64,000 nucleotides of DNA from Microbacterium invictum (GTDB taxonomy: Bacteria > Actinomycetota > Actinomycetes > Actinomycetales > Microbacteriaceae), in assembly GCF_034421375.1 (NCBI RefSeq), contig NZ_CP139779.1:1798001-1862000 (forward strand). Direction: 5' to 3'. Positions 58,941 through 64,000 of the stretch are shown here, piece by piece; positions within the stretch are counted from its first letter, which is position 1, and every line of letters starts with the position of its first letter. Made by a program: the position numbers and the translations under genes. The notes under the pieces were generated by a model. The model saw nothing but the letters and a program-made list of their open reading frames with translations. It was not told where the DNA came from and did no database searches.

Positions 58941-58970
58941 AGCCTACGGCTCGGACGCGTCCTCTAGCCT
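58941..58970. promoter_or_regulatory. Back-to-back leaderless promoters of dedA and pabB
   Basis: Minus-strand TAGGCT (58946-58941) and plus-strand TAGCCT (58965-58970) each lie six bases before a start codon, only 18 bases apart. The -35 zone of each promoter overlaps the -10 of the other, so the two polymerases could interfere. Confidence 0.65.
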
Positions 58971-58976
58971 GAGAAC

Positions 58977-60314
58977 ATGTCGGTGCACCCCGTGGCCGTC
59001 GAGCTCGACGCGTGGATCGACCCGAGCCTTGCGTTCGCCCAGTGGGCAGGCAGACACGACCATTGCTTCTGGCTCGACGGCGAGGCCGACCAGTCCGGGG
59101 GGTGGAGCTGGGTGGGGATCGGCCGTCCCGCTGATCCTCGTGAGGTCACGAGCGCCTCCCTCGGCGCCGGTGTCGCACGTCCCGACGGATGGCCCGCCGG
59201 CCGGTTCCGCGGGGGATGGGTCGGGTGGTTCGGCTACGAAGAGGGAGCCGCCGTCGCGGGCGCCCCCGTCCATACGGATGCCGCGGACGCGCCGCCCGCG
59301 CTGTGGCTCCGCGCATCGGAGTGGTTCGCCTTCGATCATGGCCGGCGACGAGCCTTCTTCGTCGGCCATGACGACGGCGAAGGCCCCGTCGCCCCGGTCT
59401 TCGCTCCGCCGACGGAGGACGGGCCGCCCCGGCACCCATCCGAGGGATCCGCTCTCCACGACACGCCGACGCCCGCGATCGCGGTCGCGCGTCACGGCGC
59501 CGACGAGTACGCCGGCCTCATCGAACAGTGCCGCGGGCACATCCGCGAGGGCGACGCCTACCAGCTGTGCCTCACCACCCGCTTCACGGTCCCGGGCGCG
59601 CCCATCGACCCGCTGGCGGTCTATCTGCGGCTGCGGGCCGGCTCACCCGCTCCGTTCGGCGCCCTCGTCCGGTCGGGCGGCATCGCCCTCCTCAGCGCCA
59701 GCCCCGAGCGGTTCCTCGACGTCGACGGGACGCGGGTTCGCACGAGTCCGATCAAGGGCACACGCCGACGCTCGGCCGACCCCCGCGAAGACGCCGCCCT
59801 GGCCGCCGAGCTCGTCCGAGACGAGAAGGAGCGCGCCGAGAACCTGATGATCGTCGATCTGATGCGCAACGACCTCTCCCGGGTCTGCGAGCCCGGATCC
59901 ATCCGCGTGGAGGAACTCTTCGCGGTGCACTCCTACCGCCAGGTCCATCAGCTGGTCAGCACGGTGTCGGGGACGCTGCGCCCCGGCATCCTCGTCTCGG
60001 ATCTCCTCGAAGCCACGTTCCCGGCCGGGAGCATGACGGGAGCGCCGAAGCTGTCGGCGATGACGATCCTCCACCGACTGGAGGGGGCACCCCGGGGGGT
60101 CTTCTCCGGGTGCCTCGGGTGGATCGGCGAGGACGGCGGTCTGGACCTCGCGATGATCATCCGCTCGATCGTGGCGCATCCGACAGGCGCCTACGTCGGA
60201 GCGGGCGGCGGGATCACCTGGCGGTCGGTGCCGTCGGCGGAGGTCGCCGAGGTGGCGCTCAAGGCCCGCGGCCCTCTCTCAGCGCTCGGCGCCGTCCTGC
60301 CCGATGGCTGGTGA
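58977..60314 (+). CDS. pabB: Aminodeoxychorismate synthase component I
   Basis: 445 residues of the chorismate-binding family. IREGDAYQLCLTTRF, SPIKGTRRR with the PabB-type Lys that attacks C2 of chorismate (TrpE has Ala here), ENLMIVDLMRNDLSRVC and FPAGSMTGAPKL are visible. It makes 4-amino-4-deoxychorismate for p-aminobenzoate and folate. No pabA amidotransferase or pabC lies in the window. ATG 58977 is six bases after TAGCCT. Confidence 0.92.
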   Translation: MSVHPVAVELDAWIDPSLAFAQWAGRHDHCFWLDGEADQSGGWSWVGIGRPADPREVTSASLGAGVARPDGWPAGRFRGGWVGWFGYEEGAAVAGAPVHTDAADAPPALWLRASEWFAFDHGRRRAFFVGHDDGEGPVAPVFAPPTEDGPPRHPSEGSALHDTPTPAIAVARHGADEYAGLIEQCRGHIREGDAYQLCLTTRFTVPGAPIDPLAVYLRLRAGSPAPFGALVRSGGIALLSASPERFLDVDGTRVRTSPIKGTRRRSADPREDAALAAELVRDEKERAENLMIVDLMRNDLSRVCEPGSIRVEELFAVHSYRQVHQLVSTVSGTLRPGILVSDLLEATFPAGSMTGAPKLSAMTILHRLEGAPRGVFSGCLGWIGEDGGLDLAMIIRSIVAHPTGAYVGAGGGITWRSVPSAEVAEVALKARGPLSALGAVLPDGW

Positions 60315-60413
60315 CGACACCGTCCCCGCCTGACCCTGCGGCTCGGCTACCCTGGGAATCTCGCGCTCCGCGCGCTCGATGTCCCGTTCGAGCACCACGA
60401 TTGGCATCTCTCC

Positions 60414-63005
60414 GTGAGTCAGACTTCCCCCAGCGACACCACCGCGACCACCGACGGCAGCGGCTTCGATCCCTTCGCCATCCAGCAGAAGTGGCAGCAG
60501 CGGTGGGAGGAGGCAGACCCGTTCCGCGCCGGCGACGAGGGCGACACGCGCCCCCGCAAGTACGTTCTCGGCATGTTCCCCTACCCCTCGGGGGACCTGC
60601 ACATGGGCCACGCCGAGAGCTACGCCTACGTCGACATCGTCGCGCGCTTCTGGCGGCACCGCGGCTACAACGTGCTGAACCCGATCGGCTGGGACTCGTT
60701 CGGCCTGCCCGCCGAGAACGCCGCCATCCAGCGCGGTGCGGATCCTCGCGAGTGGACGTATGCCAACATCGCGCAGCACAAGAAGAGCTTCCGCGAGTAC
60801 GGCTCCTCGTACGACTGGAGCCGCATCCTCCACACCAGCGATCCCGAGTACTACCACTGGAACCAGTGGCTGTTCCAGCAGCTGTACGAGCGCGACCTCG
60901 CCTACCGCAAGGAGAGCCCGGTCAACTGGTGTCCGAACGACCAGACGGTCCTCGCGAACGAGCAGGTCGTCGACGGGCACTGCGAGCGATGCGGCGCGGA
61001 GGTGATCAAGAAGAAGCTCACCCAGTGGTACTTCAAGATCACCGCCTACGCCGATCGACTCCTCGATGATCTGAACCAGCTCGAGGGCTTCTGGCCGCAG
61101 AAGGTCATCCGGATGCAGCGGAACTGGATCGGCCGCTCGGTCGGCGCCGACATCGACTTCGAGATCGAAGGACGTGCCGAGAAGGTCACGGTCTTCTCCA
61201 CCCGCCCCGACACGCTGCACGGCGCGACCTTCATGGTGGTGGCCCCCGACAGCGACCTCGCCGCCGAGCTCGCCGCCGGCGCCTCCGCCGAGGTGCGGAT
61301 GCGCTTCCAGGACTACGTCGACTCGGTCGCGCGGGAGAGCGAGATCGATCGTCAGAACACCGAGCGCCCGAAGACCGGGGTGTTCCTGGAGCGCTACGCG
61401 ATCAACCCCGTCAACGGCGAGCGGCTGCCCATCTGGGCGGCGGACTACGTGCTGGCCGACTACGGTCACGGTGCGGTGATGGCCGTTCCCGCCCACGATC
61501 AGCGCGACCTCGACTTCGCCCGGGCGTTCGATCTCCCCATCACGGTCGTCGTCGACACCACGGCACCGATCACCGGCGCCATCCCCGTCATCGAGACCGA
61601 TGACGACGGCGAGCCGATCATGCCGGAGGACAGCGGCCCGAGCCTGGCCGACGTCGACCCCGCACGCACCGGCATCGCCCTGACGGGCGAGGGGCGGATG
61701 ATCCACTCCGGGAGCCTGGACGGGCTGTCCAAGCGCACCGCAATCACCCGCATCATCGAGGAGCTCGAGGCGGCCGGCACCGGGCGCGCGGCGAAGTCGT
61801 ACCGGCTGCGCGACTGGCTCATCTCCCGGCAGCGCTTCTGGGGGACCCCCATCCCCATGATCCACACCGAGGACGGGCGCATCGTGCCGGTGCCCGCATC
61901 GGAGCTGCCGCTGCGGCTTCCGGATGCACAGGGGCTCGACCTGGCACCGCGCGGCACGTCCCCGCTGGGTGGTGCAGACCACTGGATCCAGACGACCGAT
62001 CCCGAGACCGGACGCCCCGCCCGCCGCGACCCCGACACCATGGACACGTTCGTGGACAGCTCGTGGTATTTCCTGCGGTTCCTGACGCCGAACGACGCCA
62101 CGCAGGCCTTCTCGCCGCGCGAGGCCGACCGGTGGGCTCCCGTCGACGCCTACATCGGCGGCGTGGAGCACGCGATTCTGCACCTCCTCTACGCGCGGTT
62201 CATCACCAAGGTGCTCTTCGACATGGGCCTGATCGACTTCACCGAGCCCTTCACGAGTCTGGTGAACCAGGGGATGGTGCTGCTCGGCGGGTCGAAGATG
62301 TCCAAGAGCAAGGGCAACCTCGTCGAGTTCGCCGCGAGCATGCGCGACCCCGGTGCCGACGTCGTGCGCGTCGCGATCGCCTTCAGCGGTCCGGCCGAGG
62401 ACGACATCAACTGGGAGGACGTGTCGACCACGGGCGCCCAGAAGTTCCTCGCGCGCGCCTGGCGCGTCGCGAAGGACGTCACCAGCGAGCCCGACGTGGT
62501 GTGGGCCGAGGGCGATGTCGCGCTCCGCCGCGTCACTCACCGTCTGCTGGCCGACGCCCCCGGCCTCATCGAGCAGACGAAGTTCAATGTCGCCGTGGCG
62601 CGATTGATGGAACTCGTCAACGCCACGCGCAAGGTGATCGACTCCGGCGCCGGGCCCGCAGACCCCGCTGTCCGCGAAGCAGCCGAGGCGACGGCGATGA
62701 TCCTCGACCTGTTCGCACCCCACACCGCGGAGGAGATGTGGGAGATGCTCGGATACGCCCCGTTCGTCGGGCTCGTGCCGTGGCGGCATCCGGATCCGAC
62801 GCTCCTCGTGGACGAGACGGTGACCGCCGTCGTCCAGATCGACGGCAAGGTGAGAGCGACCCTCGAGGTCTCGGCGCGCATCGACTCCGCGGCCCTGGAG
62901 GCTCACGCCAGGGCAGACGCCAAGGTGCAGCGGGCGCTCGCCGGCCGTGAGATCACGCGCGCGGTGGTGCGTCCGCCGAAGGTCGTGAGCTTCAGCACCC
63001 ACTGA
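60414..63005 (+). CDS. leuS: Leucyl-tRNA synthetase
   Basis: 863 residues. HIGH box is [13 protein letters not shown] (about 58-70), KMSKS box is [11 protein letters not shown] (about 625), and the CP1 editing domain contains [15 protein letters not shown] Cys pair (CERC, CPND) marks the zinc region. It charges tRNA-Leu. The GTG start was chosen to match usual N-termini and has a poor ribosome binding site; TACCCT (60348-60353) is a possible -10 giving a 55-base leader. A hairpin follows at 63039-63066. Confidence 0.97.
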   Translation: MSQTSPSDTTATTDGSGFDPFAIQQKWQQRWEEADPFRAGDEGDTRPRKYVLGMFPYPSGDLHMGHAESYAYVDIVARFWRHRGYNVLNPIGWDSFGLPAENAAIQRGADPREWTYANIAQHKKSFREYGSSYDWSRILHTSDPEYYHWNQWLFQQLYERDLAYRKESPVNWCPNDQTVLANEQVVDGHCERCGAEVIKKKLTQWYFKITAYADRLLDDLNQLEGFWPQKVIRMQRNWIGRSVGADIDFEIEGRAEKVTVFSTRPDTLHGATFMVVAPDSDLAAELAAGASAEVRMRFQDYVDSVARESEIDRQNTERPKTGVFLERYAINPVNGERLPIWAADYVLADYGHGAVMAVPAHDQRDLDFARAFDLPITVVVDTTAPITGAIPVIETDDDGEPIMPEDSGPSLADVDPARTGIALTGEGRMIHSGSLDGLSKRTAITRIIEELEAAGTGRAAKSYRLRDWLISRQRFWGTPIPMIHTEDGRIVPVPASELPLRLPDAQGLDLAPRGTSPLGGADHWIQTTDPETGRPARRDPDTMDTFVDSSWYFLRFLTPNDATQAFSPREADRWAPVDAYIGGVEHAILHLLYARFITKVLFDMGLIDFTEPFTSLVNQGMVLLGGSKMSKSKGNLVEFAASMRDPGADVVRVAIAFSGPAEDDINWEDVSTTGAQKFLARAWRVAKDVTSEPDVVWAEGDVALRRVTHRLLADAPGLIEQTKFNVAVARLMELVNATRKVIDSGAGPADPAVREAAEATAMILDLFAPHTAEEMWEMLGYAPFVGLVPWRHPDPTLLVDETVTAVVQIDGKVRATLEVSARIDSAALEAHARADAKVQRALAGREITRAVVRPPKVVSFSTH

Positions 63006-63038
63006 GGCACGCACCACCTCTCCTGCACACACGCGACC

Positions 63039-63066
63039 GGCCACGATCCCTCCACGGATCGTGGCC
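63039..63066 (+). terminator. leuS terminator
   Basis: GGCCACGATCC (63039-63049), 6-base loop, GGATCGTGGCC (63056-63066): a perfect 11-bp stem 33 bases after leuS. Confidence 0.85.
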
Positions 63067-63107
63067 GTCGCCGTGTCCGGTCGACCCGGCCCACCTAGCG
63101 TGTGAGC

Positions 63108-63743
63108 GTGACGGCAGACGGCGCAGAGGGTCGCCCCACCGTGCGGCGCCTGGGCCTCGGTGCGGCCGTCGTCGTGGTCCTCGTCGCCATCGCGATCACC
63201 GTCGGGATAGGCATCTTTCGCAGCGCCCTCGCGCCGGTCGATGAGATCCCCCTGCCGCCGCCGACCGATCTCACGTCAGAGCCGGGCGCGGCCGCAGCGC
63301 CGTCCCCGGCGGGTCTCGTCGTGCACATCACGGGAGCCGTCGCCGCGCCCGGCGTCTACATCCTGCCGGACGGCGCGCGCGTGCTCGATGTCGTCGCGGC
63401 GGCAGGCGGACTCCTCGAGACCGCGGAGCCACGCTCCGTGAACCTTGCGCGCCCCGTCGTGGACGGCGAGCAGCTGGTGGTGTCGCAGGTCGGAGAGGCC
63501 GCCCCCGGAGAGCCCGTCGCCCCCGTCGATGCGACGACGGGGTCGGCCGGCGGCAAGGTGAACCTGAATACCGCCGACGAAGCGATGCTCGACACCCTGC
63601 CCCGGATCGGCCCCGCCCTGGCCCAGCGGATCATCGCGTGGCGAGAGGAGAACGGCCCGTTCACCAGTGTCGACGATCTGCTCGCCGTCTCGGGCTTCGG
63701 GGAGAAGATGGTCGAGTCGCTGCGCGATCTGGTGGTGTGGTGA
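63108..63743 (+). CDS. comEA: Competence protein ComEA, DNA receptor
   Basis: 211 residues. One N-terminal membrane helix (about 14-37), a Pro-rich linker, a SLBB domain (LVVHITGAVAAPGVYILPDGARVLDVV) and a C-terminal helix-hairpin-helix pair (VNLNTADEAMLDTLPRIGPALAQRII) that binds DNA without sequence preference. It feeds exogenous DNA to ComEC. GTG 63108 is exactly six bases after TAGCGT (63096-63101), so I prefer it over the GTG at 63102. The comEC start overlaps its stop. Confidence 0.93.
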   Translation: MTADGAEGRPTVRRLGLGAAVVVVLVAIAITVGIGIFRSALAPVDEIPLPPPTDLTSEPGAAAAPSPAGLVVHITGAVAAPGVYILPDGARVLDVVAAAGGLLETAEPRSVNLARPVVDGEQLVVSQVGEAAPGEPVAPVDATTGSAGGKVNLNTADEAMLDTLPRIGPALAQRIIAWREENGPFTSVDDLLAVSGFGEKMVESLRDLVVW

Positions 63744-64000
63744 CCGTCTCGCGCTGGCCGGAGGCCATCAGGCGGTCGCGGATGCCGGCGGCTGCGGTGC
63801 TCGTGTGGATCGCCGCGACACTCGCCACCCTTCGCCCGCAGGCCGCTCCGGCGCTCGCGGGTCTGCTGTGGGCGGCCACGGTCGTCATCCTCTCGGTGGG
63901 CGGCGTGGTAGCCGCCCGCGCGCACCCCGCTCGCGCGCGACGGCGCGGGCGCCTCTGGCTGGCCGCACTGGTGCTCGGCGTGTCGGCCGGCGCCGTGGCT
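63740..64000 (+). CDS. comEC: ComEC/Rec2 DNA uptake channel, 5' part only
   Basis: The first 87 codons run off the right edge. The GTG at 63740 overlaps the comEA TGA (GTGA). Visible are a basic start and three hydrophobic stretches (AAAVLVWIAATLATL, ALAGLLWAATVVILSVGGVV, LWLAALVLGVSAGAVA) that match the N-terminal helices of ComEC. The assignment rests on this and on the standard comEA-comEC order; the competence and MBL-like domains lie outside the window. Confidence 0.85.
   Translation, partial: MTVSRWPEAIRRSRMPAAAVLVWIAATLATLRPQAAPALAGLLWAATVVILSVGGVVAARAHPARARRRGRLWLAALVLGVSAGAVA

Noticed and set aside
60279..63044. 921-codon open frame on the minus strand opposite leuS
   Set aside because: Shadow of leuS, with no start signal or family resemblance.

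Overview
The window is a high-GC (roughly 70%), densely packed bacterial chromosome segment with about 65 protein genes, three tRNA genes and almost no long non-coding stretches. Gene content and style point to an actinobacterium of the Microbacteriaceae, most likely Microbacterium or a close relative: tandem clpP1-clpP2-clpX, a type-2-like isoleucyl-tRNA synthetase behind a T-box, single RNase E/G, obgE-proB-proA-nadD-rsfS order, DUF4031 and DUF4233 neighbours, frequent GTG starts and ATGA/GTGA gene overlaps. The genus is inferred; no rRNA marker is present.

Layout. 1-5.5 kb: an unknown gene cut by the left edge, an SSB paralog, a lipoprotein, the translational ATPase EttA and two unrelated acyl-CoA thioesterases facing each other. 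5.5-11.3 kb (minus strand): a flavin dehydrogenase coupled to a truncated haemoglobin, an MscS channel and aminopeptidase N. 11.4-20 kb: ferrochelatase, RpiB plus a Nei-like glycosylase, a PaiB-like protein coupled to an amidohydrolase, Dps, an acyltransferase with SGNH domain and a gamma carbonic anhydrase. 19.9-24.6 kb: tRNA-Gly and tRNA-Pro, then a proteostasis block (trigger factor, ClpP1, ClpP2, ClpX). 24.6-31 kb: accessory hydrolases, an M3 peptidase, and a three-gene cassette of ArsR-like regulator, 69-residue microprotein and MFS exporter behind a palindrome-rich promoter.

31-41 kb: valS, an MHS-family transporter broken by one in-frame amber codon, a T-box leader, ileS and the tightly coupled folC-DUF4233-ndk. 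41-51.5 kb: VKOR, RNase E/G with a long uORF-bearing leader, DUF4031, then rplU-rpmA-obgE-proB-proA-nadD-rsfS and tRNA-Ala. 51.6-64 kb: an SDR epimerase, small unknown genes, a PQQ-type sugar dehydrogenase lipoprotein, a secreted GH3/NagZ-like enzyme, a putative glycosylase, SRAP, App1 phosphatase, DedA, PabB, leuS, comEA and the start of comEC.

The window is mainly core genome: no CRISPR array, transposase, integrase or phage gene was found, and I found no clearly new defence or biosynthetic system. The most informative signals are regulatory. Thirteen genes have a TAnnnT hexamer exactly six bases before their start codon, which predicts widespread leaderless transcription. Others are the ileS T-box, nested inverted repeats at the ArsR-like gene, two overlapping uORFs ending in the RNase E/G ribosome binding site, a near-match ClgR box at clpP1, and the amber-interrupted transporter.
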